From JAUVRX01 sp049664225 (lineage in GTDB: Bacteria; Acidobacteriota; Thermoanaerobaculia; Multivoradales; JAHEKO01), in NCBI GenBank assembly GCA_049664225.1, contig JBATEX010000205.1, positions 1-64,000 on the forward strand: a DNA stretch of 64,000 bases, in the 5' to 3' direction. The translations under genes were made by a program, and so were the position numbers. Below, in pieces: positions 53,113 through 61,402 of this stretch (position 1 is the stretch's first letter; each line of letters begins with the position of its first letter). A model generated the notes under the pieces. That model saw only the letters and a program-made list of their open reading frames with translations, searched no databases and was not told the DNA's origin.

Positions 53113-53673
53113 ATGCGCCGTGTCACGAACTGTTTGTTGATCCTAATCCTGGCCGTTGGCATCGCGGGTTGCGACAGCCGAACGGACAGGACCGATGGTG
53201 GTGGCGTCCTGCTCTCGGTCAGCGACTTCGACGGGCTGCCGTTGCTGGCGAGTGTCAATGGGACCTTGGCTGACGGAGGTCTGATTCAGATCGACTCGTT
53301 GACCATCCAGAACATTGCCAAGAACCCCGTTGGGAACACCAGCGATCTGATGAACGTCGAAATCCAGTCGTACGAGGTGAAGTACTCGCGAGCCGACCGC
53401 GGAACGCGAGTGCCGACACCCTTTGTGCGGGGTATCTTCGGAGTGGCGCCGGTGGATGGGACTCTGGACTACGACAATCTGCCCATCATGAGCTCCGATC
53501 AATTCAACCAGGAGCCTTTGTCAGACCTCAAGTTTTCCAATGGGGGCTTCGACAAGGAGACTGGGGAGTCCAACATCGTGATGAATTTCGCGGTCCGGTT
53601 CTTCGGTCGGACGTTGTCGGGTGACACCGTCGAGACTGCGCCGATCTTCTTCACCATCGAGTTCATTCCATAG
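53113..53673 (+). CDS. Lipoprotein of unknown function after pilQ
   Basis: A 186-residue protein with a lipoprotein signal (LLILILAVGIAGC, Cys 20) followed by Asp-Ser; Asp at +2 can mean retention in the inner membrane in some Gram-negatives. The mature domain is beta-rich (QIDSLTIQNIAKNPVGNTSD, IQSYEVKYSRADRGTRVPTP) with no recognised family. It begins 19 nt after the pilQ stop, so it is probably part of the pil transcript and may be pilus-associated. Confidence 0.75.
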   Translation: MRRVTNCLLILILAVGIAGCDSRTDRTDGGGVLLSVSDFDGLPLLASVNGTLADGGLIQIDSLTIQNIAKNPVGNTSDLMNVEIQSYEVKYSRADRGTRVPTPFVRGIFGVAPVDGTLDYDNLPIMSSDQFNQEPLSDLKFSNGGFDKETGESNIVMNFAVRFFGRTLSGDTVETAPIFFTIEFIP

Positions 53674-53704
53674 CCCCGCGGGGCCGTAGAGCAGGAGAGT
53701 CGCC

Positions 53705-54511
53705 ATGAGTCGACTAAAGACAAGAAGGTTCAAAGGGCTGATCGTCACCGCCGTTTGCGGGCTGGCCTTGCTGGTGGCGTGTTCGACTGATTCGCCGACG
53801 GCCCCGTTTCAGGTGCCTCCGCCGCCAACCGACGGAGGATCCGATGACTGGAACATCACGATTTCCGCCTCACCGCCGGTGCTGATCGCCAACACCGAAC
53901 AGCCAGCGACCATCAGGGTGCAGATTAGCGACCGGATAACTGGCGTCAACGCGGTGCCAGGAAGCACGATCGCGCTGAGCACGACGATCGGCGAGTTCGA
54001 CTTCTCGGGCAGTGAGGCTCTGTCCACGGCGGCGGTGATCGATCTCGGCCGCGCGTCTGCTCTGCTGTTCCCGAGCGATTTCGCTGGCACTGCCACGGTG
54101 ACCGCAGAATACGAAGGAAGCAGAGGAAGCACGACTGTCACGATGGGCACGGAGGACACGTTCATTACATCTGTCTCTCCGAGTAGTGGCCCCGGGACTG
54201 GTGGCACTGGAGTGACGATCAAGGGTGTCGGCTTCTATGCGCCGCTGAGGGTGACTTTCGGTGGCATCCTGGCTTCCGTTGGGAGCGTGGCCTCCGATGG
54301 AACCCGGATCAGTGTCACAACTCCCGCATTCGGGGGCTTTACAACGGAAAAATGCGATACCAACAATGATGGTCAGCTTGACGGAGATCGCAATATTCCG
54401 ACTCCTGTGACGGTAGCGGTGGAACCCAGCGCTGGGGCAAGTGGAGATACCCTGAGTGGGGCGTTCACCTACAACCCAACGGATACGAAGTGCTACAAGA
54501 GTGGGAACTAA
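53705..54511 (+). CDS. Lipoprotein with Ig-like and IPT/TIG domains
   Basis: The protein has 268 residues. A lipoprotein signal ends VCGLALLVAC (Cys 27). A proline-rich spacer (FQVPPPPTDGG) is followed by an invasin-like Ig domain (about 50-145, IRVQISDRITGVNAVPGSTI, TIGEFDFSG) and an IPT/TIG domain (ITSVSPSSGPGTGGTGVTIK, VTFGGILASVG). A CDTNNDGQLDGDRNIP loop may bind calcium. It follows the previous lipoprotein gene by 31 nt, in the pil direction. Likely a surface-exposed binding protein. Confidence 0.8.
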   Translation: MSRLKTRRFKGLIVTAVCGLALLVACSTDSPTAPFQVPPPPTDGGSDDWNITISASPPVLIANTEQPATIRVQISDRITGVNAVPGSTIALSTTIGEFDFSGSEALSTAAVIDLGRASALLFPSDFAGTATVTAEYEGSRGSTTVTMGTEDTFITSVSPSSGPGTGGTGVTIKGVGFYAPLRVTFGGILASVGSVASDGTRISVTTPAFGGFTTEKCDTNNDGQLDGDRNIPTPVTVAVEPSAGASGDTLSGAFTYNPTDTKCYKSGN

Positions 54512-54566
54512 GGACAGAGTCACGGAGGCTTTGCCAGAAAGACGCAATTCATTGCAGTGAATCTCG

Positions 54567-54596
54567 GAGGCGGCTACCTAGACGGGTGGCCGCCTC
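54567..54596 (+). terminator. Hairpin between two lipoprotein genes
   Basis: GAGGCGGC (54567-54574) pairs with GCCGCCTC (54589-54596), with an inner ACC/GGT pairing. The tail TGTTCG is poor in T, so this may be a weak terminator or an mRNA-stabilising stem at the end of the pil transcript. A TATACT hexamer follows at 54603-54608. Confidence 0.45.
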
Positions 54597-54619
54597 TGTT
54601 CGTATACTCTCTTGAAGCG

Positions 54620-55876
54620 ATGCGCTACGTTGCGACAGCCTGCGTGATCCTGCTCCTGATAGCCGTGGCTCCGGGCTGTGACAAGGCCTCTCCCGTGGCG
54701 CCGGCCGGAACCACCATCAGTCTCAGTATCAATCCCTCCAGGATCGATATCACCGGGCAGGCGTCGGTCACGGCTATTGTCAGACGCGACAATGGAACCG
54801 CCGTCAACCCGGGCACCGAAGTGAATTTCTCGACCTCGCTGGGTTCGCTGGATCCAGAGCTGGCCAAGACCGACGACGCGGGTGTAGCCCGCACCACGCT
54901 CAGAGGCACAGGGCAGGTGGGCGTTGCCACGATCGAAGCCAGCACCGGGGCTGCGACGCCGTCTACAGTGGAGATACAGATCGGATCTCTGGCCTCATCG
55001 GTGACTCTGGTAGCGAGTCCGACGGCCATCGGGCAGGGAGGCGGAACCATCGAGCTCCTGGCTGTCGTGCGCGATGACGCGGGTCAGCTGCTGAACGAGC
55101 TGGCGGTGAACTTCTCGACCACTGCGGGAGTCCTGGAATCCCGCGGAGCGGCCAAACTCACCAACCAGCTCGGCGAGGCGAGAGATACGCTGACCGTGAC
55201 CCAATTGGACGTCATTGCCCTGGCGACCAACATCATCACGGTGAGCGTTTTCGCTTCCACAGAAAATGGTGCCCTGCTGGAGACCACGACCGACATCAAT
55301 GTCCGGGGTCTGATCTCCACCATTTCCCTGCAGGTTTCGCCCGGCTCCGTAGCGGCATCCGGCGGCACTCTCCAGCTGCTCGCCCTGGTCAAGGACGATG
55401 TCGGCCTCGGAGTCCAGGGGGCAGGGGTTAACTTCGTGAGCCAGGCTGGGACATTGGCCTCGGGTGGAGGAGTGCTACGCACGGATTCGGGTGGGCAGGC
55501 TGAAGACTCGCTAACTCTGACTGTCCAGGATATCGACGCCCTCGGAAGTCGAACATTCATGGTTACGGCCTTTACCACCGATTCTACGGGTGTGGAAGTG
55601 TCGGCCAACTTCACTGTCAGTGTCCAAACGGGAGCACCCATCGCCTCGTTCACTTTTGTTGCAACCGGCCTTTCGGTGCAGTTTCAGAACCAGAGTACGG
55701 GCGATCAGCCGCTGTCCTATCTGTGGGATTTCGGTGACCAGACCACGCCGCCGAATCAGACGGACGCCAGTCCGACTCATGTCTACAACACTGAGGGCAC
55801 CTACAACGTCAAGTTGACAGTGACTAACGCGGTGGGAACCGACGCCGTCGTCCAGCAGGTGACAGTAGCTCAGTAG
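54620..55876 (+). CDS. Lipoprotein with Big_1-type Ig repeats and a C-terminal PKD domain
   Basis: The protein has 418 residues, starting at the ATG at 54620 (MRYVATACV); the longer ORF includes the upstream hairpin. A lipoprotein signal ends LLIAVAPGC (Cys 20). Three Ig-like invasin repeats follow at about 30-130, 131-235 and 236-335 (SLSINPSRIDITGQASVTAI, VTLVASPTAIGQGGGTIELL, ISLQVSPGSVAASGGTLQLL). The last 85 residues are a PKD domain (YLWDFGDQTTPPNQTDASPT, YNVKLTVTNAVG). It is probably surface-exposed and adhesive. Location just after the pil genes hints at a pilus-related role. Confidence 0.85.
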   Translation: MRYVATACVILLLIAVAPGCDKASPVAPAGTTISLSINPSRIDITGQASVTAIVRRDNGTAVNPGTEVNFSTSLGSLDPELAKTDDAGVARTTLRGTGQVGVATIEASTGAATPSTVEIQIGSLASSVTLVASPTAIGQGGGTIELLAVVRDDAGQLLNELAVNFSTTAGVLESRGAAKLTNQLGEARDTLTVTQLDVIALATNIITVSVFASTENGALLETTTDINVRGLISTISLQVSPGSVAASGGTLQLLALVKDDVGLGVQGAGVNFVSQAGTLASGGGVLRTDSGGQAEDSLTLTVQDIDALGSRTFMVTAFTTDSTGVEVSANFTVSVQTGAPIASFTFVATGLSVQFQNQSTGDQPLSYLWDFGDQTTPPNQTDASPTHVYNTEGTYNVKLTVTNAVGTDAVVQQVTVAQ

Positions 55877-56052
55877 GCACGTGGGGGCCGTCGGCTCTTT
55901 CCCTTCCTCGATTGCAGGCCTTGCTGTGAGGATCTGTCCTGATTTCTCGGGTATAATTTGCCAGTTCCAGCAAGGACGGGGCCTTCTAGTGCTCTCGCGG
56001 ACGCGAGCCTCGATCCTGTCAGGTCCAGCTTTGGACTCTGTGGGAGCGTGCA
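55877..56052 (+). promoter_or_regulatory. Intergenic region with candidate -10 box for the TPR gene
   Basis: No gene is present. A perfect TATAAT lies at 55952-55957, 96 nt before the TPR start codon, but the 17-nt-spaced -35 hexamer (AGGATC) is poor; TTGCTG at 55921-55926 is too far away. Confidence 0.4.
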
Positions 56053-57165
56053 ATGACCGAATCCATTGAAGAGATGCTCCAGCGGTGGGAGGAGGAGCCC
56101 ACGCCACAGCTGTCCCTGCAGCTGGCCGAGGAGTACCGTCGGCACGGTCGGCTGGAGGAGGGGATGGCAATCCTCGAAGAGGCACTTCGACTCCATCCGA
56201 GCCATGTCGCGGGCCGAGTCGCACACGGGCGATTTCTGCTCGAGCTGGGTCGAACGGAAGATGCCGGCCAGATGCTGGAGGCGGTGGTGGAGGAAGATCC
56301 GACCCATCTCGTCGCCAACAAGCTCTTGATCGGTCTCTATCTGGATACCGACCGCCTCAAGGATGCCAGGGACCGCCTCGATCTCTACAAGCTGCTCAAC
56401 GAAAGTGATCCGGCGATCGAGGTACTCGAGTTGCGATTGCGCTCGGCTGGGGCCGGCGGAGCTCAGCCCACCGCCGTCGATGCGGCCGGCCGTGTCTTCG
56501 TGCTGACCGAATCTCCACCACTTCCGGATCTCCAGAGCCTGGTTGTTCAGAAGGGACCAACTGGTCTGAGTACGCGACCGAGATCTCTGGCTTCGGAGGG
56601 TCCCTTCGGCGATCTATGGCAAGGGGTGGATGAGGTGGAGTACATGCGTGCCCTCGGGGCAGAGGGCATCTTTCCGGTCGTTGCTCCGGTCGTTGCTCCG
56701 GTCGTTGTTCCGGTCGCGATCGAGGAGCCCGGGGTAGAGCTGGCGGCACCGATCGAAGCAGTGGAACCCCCCGAGATCGAACCTGTGATCGAGGTGGAGC
56801 CGGTGGTGCAGAAGCTGGCGGACGAGCCGGCAGAGCCACAGGCGATCGTCGACACCGCAGAGCTGGACGAGGAGGCACCAGGCCAGGAGATCGGAGCGAC
56901 GGCCACGCTGGCGAAGCTCTATCTGGACCAGGGGCACCTGGAGGATGCAGCACATGCCTTCGAAGAGGTCCTGGCGAGAGAGCCGGAACACCTGGATGCG
57001 CTGGAGGGGCTGACCGAAGCTCGGCGGAGACTGGGGAAGACCCAGGCTGCCGAGGGAATCCTGGACGGGGAAACAGAGAACGATACAGGCAATAGCCGCG
57101 ATCGGAAGGTTCGAGTGCTACGCGAGTACCTCGATCGATTGAGGGCCGCTAGCGGGAGGCAGTAG
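56053..57165 (+). CDS. TPR protein
   Basis: The protein has 370 residues. Three N-terminal TPR-like repeats span about 15-125 (LQLAEEYRRHGRLEEGMAIL, RFLLELGRTEDAGQMLEAVV, IGLYLDTDRLKDARDRLDLY). A long low-complexity acidic/Pro-Val linker follows (about 200-285, with three VVAP-type repeats from a 12-bp DNA repeat near 56680-56715). A final TPR (about 285-330, LAKLYLDQGHLEDAAHAFEE) and a C-terminal helix complete it. It lacks a signal peptide. It is followed 6 nt later by a roadblock gene, so the two likely work together. Confidence 0.85.
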   Translation: MTESIEEMLQRWEEEPTPQLSLQLAEEYRRHGRLEEGMAILEEALRLHPSHVAGRVAHGRFLLELGRTEDAGQMLEAVVEEDPTHLVANKLLIGLYLDTDRLKDARDRLDLYKLLNESDPAIEVLELRLRSAGAGGAQPTAVDAAGRVFVLTESPPLPDLQSLVVQKGPTGLSTRPRSLASEGPFGDLWQGVDEVEYMRALGAEGIFPVVAPVVAPVVVPVAIEEPGVELAAPIEAVEPPEIEPVIEVEPVVQKLADEPAEPQAIVDTAELDEEAPGQEIGATATLAKLYLDQGHLEDAAHAFEEVLAREPEHLDALEGLTEARRRLGKTQAAEGILDGETENDTGNSRDRKVRVLREYLDRLRAASGRQ

Positions 57166-57171
57166 ACAACT

Positions 57172-57531
57172 ATGTTCCAGGAGAGGCTACAGAGTATTTG
57201 CGACAACGTCGATGGCGCCTTGGCAGTGTCCCTCGTCGATGCCGACGGCATTACGGTGGAGTCGTTCGGCGACGGAACCAGGCTGGACCTGGAGGCGCTG
57301 GGGGCCGAGCTGCTGGCTCAAACTCGAGCGATCTCCAGGGATCACCAGGAGCTGGCCATGGGGGAGGTCCGGCAGCTTTCCGTGACAACCGAGCTCTACA
57401 CGGTGGTGGTCAGTGCGCTGGCCGGGAACTACAGTCTGCTGCTGGTCCTGGAAGAGAAGGGCGGGAGCTACGGCAAGGCCCGTTTCGAGCTGCGCCGTGC
57501 GCAGCTGCAGCTCGAGAGCGATCTGGCTTGA
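57172..57531 (+). CDS. Roadblock/LC7-domain protein
   Basis: A 119-residue protein filling a single roadblock/LC7 fold: LQSICDNVDGALAVSLVDAD, GITVESFGDG, LGAELLAQTRAISRDHQELA, ELYTVVVSALAGNYSLLLVL. Relatives such as MglB act as GTPase-activating partners of small Ras-like GTPases that set polarity of pili and gliding. No such GTPase is in this window. It is coupled to the TPR gene (6 nt) and lies 61 nt before accB. Confidence 0.8.
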   Translation: MFQERLQSICDNVDGALAVSLVDADGITVESFGDGTRLDLEALGAELLAQTRAISRDHQELAMGEVRQLSVTTELYTVVVSALAGNYSLLLVLEEKGGSYGKARFELRRAQLQLESDLA

Positions 57532-57592
57532 TCGAAAGTTGCTTTGCGGCGCCCGACTCAACGGCTATCGAGTTCATCGGTGAGGAGAGTTT

Positions 57593-58093
57593 GTGCTGAC
57601 CTTCGAGCAGATCAAGGAGCTGATCGACCTCGTTCACGAACGCCAGTTGCGGGGTGTCGAGATCGAGAGATCGGGGTTTCGATTGAAGATAGACGGCGGA
57701 CCCGCCGAGGCGATTACCGTCGTTGCTGGCGAGACCAAGCCCGAAACGCGCGCCGCGGTGAGCCAAGGCCCTGCAGCTGTCGTGCCGGACGGCGAATCTG
57801 CCGCGAAGGTGGTCGAGGAGGCCGCAGCGGCCGCCGAAGACGAGTTGGCGGGTGTCCACATCCTGCGGTCCCCGATCGTCGGCACGTTTTACACCTCCCC
57901 CAGCCCTGATGCCGAGCCGTACGTCAGAGCCGGCGATCGGGTCAAGCGGGGGCAGGTTCTGTGCATCGTCGAGGCGATGAAGTTGATGAACGAGATCGAG
58001 TCGGACGAAGATGGCGTCATCGAGAAGGCTTTCCCCAAGAACGCCCAGCCGGTAGAGTTTGGCGAGCCTCTCTTCGCCATCGTTCCCGATTGA
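57593..58093 (+). CDS. accB: Biotin carboxyl carrier protein of acetyl-CoA carboxylase
   Basis: A 166-residue protein with a GTG start (GAGGAGA, 6 nt upstream). The N-terminal segment (LTFEQIKELIDLVHERQLRG, FRLKID) is typical of AccB, an Ala/Glu-rich linker follows, and the C-terminal biotinyl domain has the acceptor lysine in VEAMKLMNEI and the thumb-like SPMVGTFY-type sequence (SPIVGTFYTSPSPDAEPYVR). It carries the carboxyl group for fatty-acid synthesis. accC follows after 53 nt. Confidence 0.96.
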   Translation: MLTFEQIKELIDLVHERQLRGVEIERSGFRLKIDGGPAEAITVVAGETKPETRAAVSQGPAAVVPDGESAAKVVEEAAAAAEDELAGVHILRSPIVGTFYTSPSPDAEPYVRAGDRVKRGQVLCIVEAMKLMNEIESDEDGVIEKAFPKNAQPVEFGEPLFAIVPD

Positions 58094-58146
58094 GTCTGCG
58101 AGTCACCGAGCCAGTCGAGACTTCCACCCGCAGCCCATCCTGGTCG

Positions 58147-59511
58147 ATGTTTGAAAAAGTCCTCATTGCTAACCGCGGCGAGATCGCGCTGCGGGTGGTT
58201 CAAGCTTGTCGGGAATTGAATATTTCGACGGTGGCGGTGCACAGTACCGCCGATGCGGACTCGCTGCATGTCACCTATGCGGACGAGGCGATCTGCATCG
58301 GACCGCCAGCCTCGAGCGAAAGCTACCTGAACGTCTCCAGCATCATCGCCGCAGCGGAGATCACCGGTGCCGATGCGGTTCATCCCGGCTATGGCTTCCT
58401 GGCGGAGAACGCCGCCTTTGCAGAAGTGCTCGGAGAGTGCAACCTCACGTGGATCGGGCCCTCCCCCAACAGCATTCGTCTGATGGGAGACAAGGCGAAG
58501 GCGCGGCAGACCGCGGCCGATGCTGGCGTTCCGGTGCTGCCCGGTAGCCGCGAGCCCCTTGCCGATGCCGGGCAGGCCGAACACGCAGCCAACGATGTGG
58601 GCTATCCGGTGATTCTGAAGGCCGCCGCCGGTGGTGGCGGTCGGGGAATGCGGATCGTTCAAAAGGATGACGAGTTGGAGAACCAGTTCAATACCGCCAG
58701 TGAGGAAGCGCTGAAGGCCTTCGGTGACGGCTCGATCTACCTGGAGCGCTACCTCGTCGAGCCGCGACACATCGAGTTCCAGGTGCTGGGAGACAGGAAT
58801 GGCAAGATCATCCACCTGGGAGAGCGGGAATGCTCGATCCAGCGCCGCCACCAGAAGCTCATCGAAGAGGCTCCGTCGCCCGTCCTGACGCCGTTGCTGA
58901 GAGATCAGATGGGTGCCGCTGCCGTGCGGCTGGCGGAAGTCGTCGGGTACGAGAACGCCGGCACGGTCGAGTTTCTGCTGGACCACGACGGTCGGTTCTA
59001 TTTCATGGAGATGAATACCCGCATCCAGGTCGAGCACCCGGTCACCGAGGTCGTGACGGGGCAGGATCTGGTCAAGTGGCAGATCCGTTTGGCGGCGGGC
59101 GAACGTCTGAGCCTGCCCGACAATGTGCCGGTCAATGGACATGCGATCGAGTGCCGGATCAATGCGGAGGACCCGAGGCGATTCACGCCCTCGCCGGGCA
59201 GGATCGAGTCGTTTCACCAGCCCGGGGGGCCGGGAATTCGTGTCGACACCCATGTCTACGGTGGCTACTTCATCCCCCCCTACTACGACTCCCTTGTAGC
59301 CAAGCTCGTGGCCTATGGCGAGAACCGCGAAGAGGCGATCGTCCGTATGGAGAGGGCGTTGGAGTTCTTCGTGGTCGAGGGCGTCGAAACCTCCATCCCG
59401 CTTCACCAGCGCATCATGCGGGACGCCAGATTTCGGTCCGGTAGTATCTCGACTCGATTCATGGAGCGCTTCTTGGAGTCGAGTGGCGACCGGCCGAGAG
59501 TCGAGGCCTAG
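58147..59511 (+). CDS. accC: Acetyl-CoA carboxylase, biotin carboxylase subunit
   Basis: The protein has 454 residues, starting at the ATG at 58147 (MFEKVLIANRGEIALRVV). ATP-grasp landmarks: YGFLAENAAFAE, LKAAAGGGGRGMRIV (glycine loop), ERECSIQRRHQKLIEEAPSP and EMNTRIQVEHPVTE (catalytic Arg and metal Glu). It carboxylates the biotin on AccB. Length is normal. Its TAG stop codon lies inside the left terminal repeat of the element at 59508-59690. Confidence 0.97.
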   Translation: MFEKVLIANRGEIALRVVQACRELNISTVAVHSTADADSLHVTYADEAICIGPPASSESYLNVSSIIAAAEITGADAVHPGYGFLAENAAFAEVLGECNLTWIGPSPNSIRLMGDKAKARQTAADAGVPVLPGSREPLADAGQAEHAANDVGYPVILKAAAGGGGRGMRIVQKDDELENQFNTASEEALKAFGDGSIYLERYLVEPRHIEFQVLGDRNGKIIHLGERECSIQRRHQKLIEEAPSPVLTPLLRDQMGAAAVRLAEVVGYENAGTVEFLLDHDGRFYFMEMNTRIQVEHPVTEVVTGQDLVKWQIRLAAGERLSLPDNVPVNGHAIECRINAEDPRRFTPSPGRIESFHQPGGPGIRVDTHVYGGYFIPPYYDSLVAKLVAYGENREEAIVRMERALEFFVVEGVETSIPLHQRIMRDARFRSGSISTRFMERFLESSGDRPRVEA

Positions 59512-59690
59512 CCCGCATTATTCATGAGCCCCACGGCATCTAGCGGAGATCGCCCGCCATCTCAGACCGTCCTCACTCGTCGCTCCTCAACAACCTGCAA
59601 GGTTGCTTCCGGTGCTCCTCTTTGCGGTTGGCCAGATCTGACGGACGCTTTCCACAATCTGCACGCGCGGCCATGAATAATGCGGGCTAG
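59508..59690. mobile_element. MITE-like element with perfect 19-bp terminal inverted repeats
   Basis: CTAGCCCGCATTATTCATG (59508-59526) is repeated exactly as its reverse complement at 59672-59690. The 145-nt interior holds a small hairpin (CAACCTGCAAGGTTG, about 59590-59604) and no ORF. The outermost CTAG on both sides could be a 4-bp target duplication, leaving 15-bp terminal repeats starting CCCGCATTATTCATG. That would mean insertion at the CTAG containing the accC stop codon and restoration of that stop. Family not assigned; no transposase is in the window. Confidence 0.75.
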
Positions 59691-59758
59691 GAGCCTTCTC
59701 ATCGAGGAGCATCAGAGACCGTCAGCATCCAGCTGATCGAAGCTGCGGAGGGTTGTGT

Positions 59759-61207
59759 ATGAGTGCAACGGAGCAGTTCAGCTCGCGCTGGGGCCTGATC
59801 CTGGCGACCCTGGGTATGGCCGTCGGTACTGGCAACATCTGGCGCTTTCCACGCATCGTTGCGACCAACGGCGGCGGTGCCTTCCTGGTTGCCTGGGTCG
59901 TCTTCCTCTTCATCTGGTCGGTCCCCCTGATGATCGTGGAGTTCTCCTTCGGCAAGCGGGGTCGCAAGGGTACGGTGGGCAGCTTCATCGCCATGGCCGG
60001 CAAGGGCTCCGGATGGATGGGTGGTTGGGTAGCGCTCTGCGCCACCGCCATCATGTTCTACTACTCGGTGGTCGCTGGCTGGTGTCTGCGCTACTTCGCC
60101 GCTGCTGTCCAGGGAGGCCTGACGGGTGAAAACTCTATCGGATTCTGGGAGAGCTATGCCGGTAGTGGCTTGGCCTGGGTCACCAACGCCATCGCGCTGG
60201 GCCTGGCCATCACAGTGGTCTGGTTCGGGGTGCGCGGTATCGAGAAGGTGGCCAAAGTCCTGATCCCCTCTCTCTTCGTGTTGGTCTTGATGCTGGCAAT
60301 TCGAGCCGTCACGCTACCCGGCGCGGCGGCCGGCCTCGAGTTTCTCTTCCAGCCGGATTGGAGCGCCCTTGGCGACGTGAGAATCTGGCTCCAGGCGCTG
60401 ACGCAGAACGCCTGGGACACAGGCGCCGGGTGGGGTCTCATCCTGACTTTCGCCGTCTACATGAAGTCGCGTGAGGACATTCCGCTGAACGCCTTTCTCA
60501 TCGGCTTCGGAAACAACAGTGTTTCGCTGCTGGCCGGCATCATGGTGCTGTGTACGGTCTTCGCGATCAACCCAGGTGCGCGGAGTGAAATCGTCGGTGC
60601 CGGCAACGAGGGCCTGACCTTTATCTGGATGCCTCAGTTGTTCGCCCAGATGCCGGGCGGCCGGTTCTTCATGATCTTCTTCTTTCTGGCGCTTTCCTTC
60701 GCGGCCCTCACCAGCCTCATCTCGATGGTCGAGCTGTTGACGCGAAATCTCATGGATGCCGGATTGAAGAGGCGCAAGGCGGTTATCGTCGTCGCACTGC
60801 TGGCACTTGCTTTCAGCACGCCGTCGGCTCTGTCGTTGAGCTTTCTCCACAATCAGGACTGGGTGTGGGGAGTGGGTCTGATGCTATCGGGACTTCTCTA
60901 TGCCGTTGCAGCCCGTCGGTTCGGCGTCGAGCGGTTGCGCCGAGAGGTCGTCAACTCCGATGGTTGTGACCTGCCGATAGGCAAGTGGTGGACTTTCATC
61001 ATCTCCGTGGTCGTACCGATCGAGGCGGTGGTTTTGATGATCTGGTGGCTTTGGGAGGCGAGGGGGTGGGATCCGGAACACTGGCTCGATCCGTTCCGCT
61101 CCACCTCCGTTGGTACCGTGTTGGCGCAATGGGCGCTGGTGCTGGTAGCCCTGCTGGTACTCAATCGTTGGGTGGGGCGTCGAATCGGCGCGGCGAGGGC
61201 TGCTTGA
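59759..61207 (+). CDS. Neurotransmitter:sodium symporter (NSS) family transporter
   Basis: The protein has 482 residues, starting at the ATG at 59759 with GGAGGG 7 nt upstream; a TTG at 59753 is less likely. Eleven to twelve membrane helices of the LeuT fold: GLILATLGMAVGTGNIWRFP (helix 1 with the sodium/substrate break), NGGGAFLVAWVVFLF (helix 2) and the helix 6 break region. It imports an amino acid with sodium. A gene for a MetS-like small subunit follows, so methionine/alanine is a likely substrate class. Confidence 0.95.
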   Translation: MSATEQFSSRWGLILATLGMAVGTGNIWRFPRIVATNGGGAFLVAWVVFLFIWSVPLMIVEFSFGKRGRKGTVGSFIAMAGKGSGWMGGWVALCATAIMFYYSVVAGWCLRYFAAAVQGGLTGENSIGFWESYAGSGLAWVTNAIALGLAITVVWFGVRGIEKVAKVLIPSLFVLVLMLAIRAVTLPGAAAGLEFLFQPDWSALGDVRIWLQALTQNAWDTGAGWGLILTFAVYMKSREDIPLNAFLIGFGNNSVSLLAGIMVLCTVFAINPGARSEIVGAGNEGLTFIWMPQLFAQMPGGRFFMIFFFLALSFAALTSLISMVELLTRNLMDAGLKRRKAVIVVALLALAFSTPSALSLSFLHNQDWVWGVGLMLSGLLYAVAARRFGVERLRREVVNSDGCDLPIGKWWTFIISVVVPIEAVVLMIWWLWEARGWDPEHWLDPFRSTSVGTVLAQWALVLVALLVLNRWVGRRIGAARAA

Positions 61208-61250
61208 CGACTCGTCGAGGCGATCGAATGAGCCCTGGGGAGAATCGAAG

Positions 61251-61379
61251 ATGAGCGTTTCGGCGATTGTGATGATGCTGGTGATCTGCGGGATTATCTG
61301 GGGTGGGTTCGTCTTCTTCCTGATGCGGGCGGTGCGCAGTGAGGGCAGGAAGCAGGCGTCGGCGCGGATTGGCGAGTAG
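61251..61379 (+). CDS. MetS-like small subunit of the NSS transporter
   Basis: A 42-residue gene with ATG and GGGGAG 8 nt upstream. It encodes a single membrane helix (IVMMLVICGIIWGGFVFFLM) followed by a basic tail (RAVRSEGRKQASARIGE). Size, topology, IIWGG motif and position just after an NSS gene match the methionine/alanine import small-subunit family (MetS of the MetP/MetS pair). It probably stabilises or modulates the large subunit. Confidence 0.85.
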   Translation: MSVSAIVMMLVICGIIWGGFVFFLMRAVRSEGRKQASARIGE

Positions 61380-61402
61380 TTCGGATCTCGAGAGGCCAGT
61401 GC

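Noticed and set aside
56670..56720. Tandem 12-bp repeat in the TPR gene as a regulatory repeat
   Set aside because: It is in frame and encodes a simple VVAP-type linker, so it is ordinary low-complexity coding sequence.
57889..59406. 505-residue minus-strand ORF opposite accC
   Set aside because: Antisense shadow of a clear biotin carboxylase; long open antisense frames are common in GC-rich genes.
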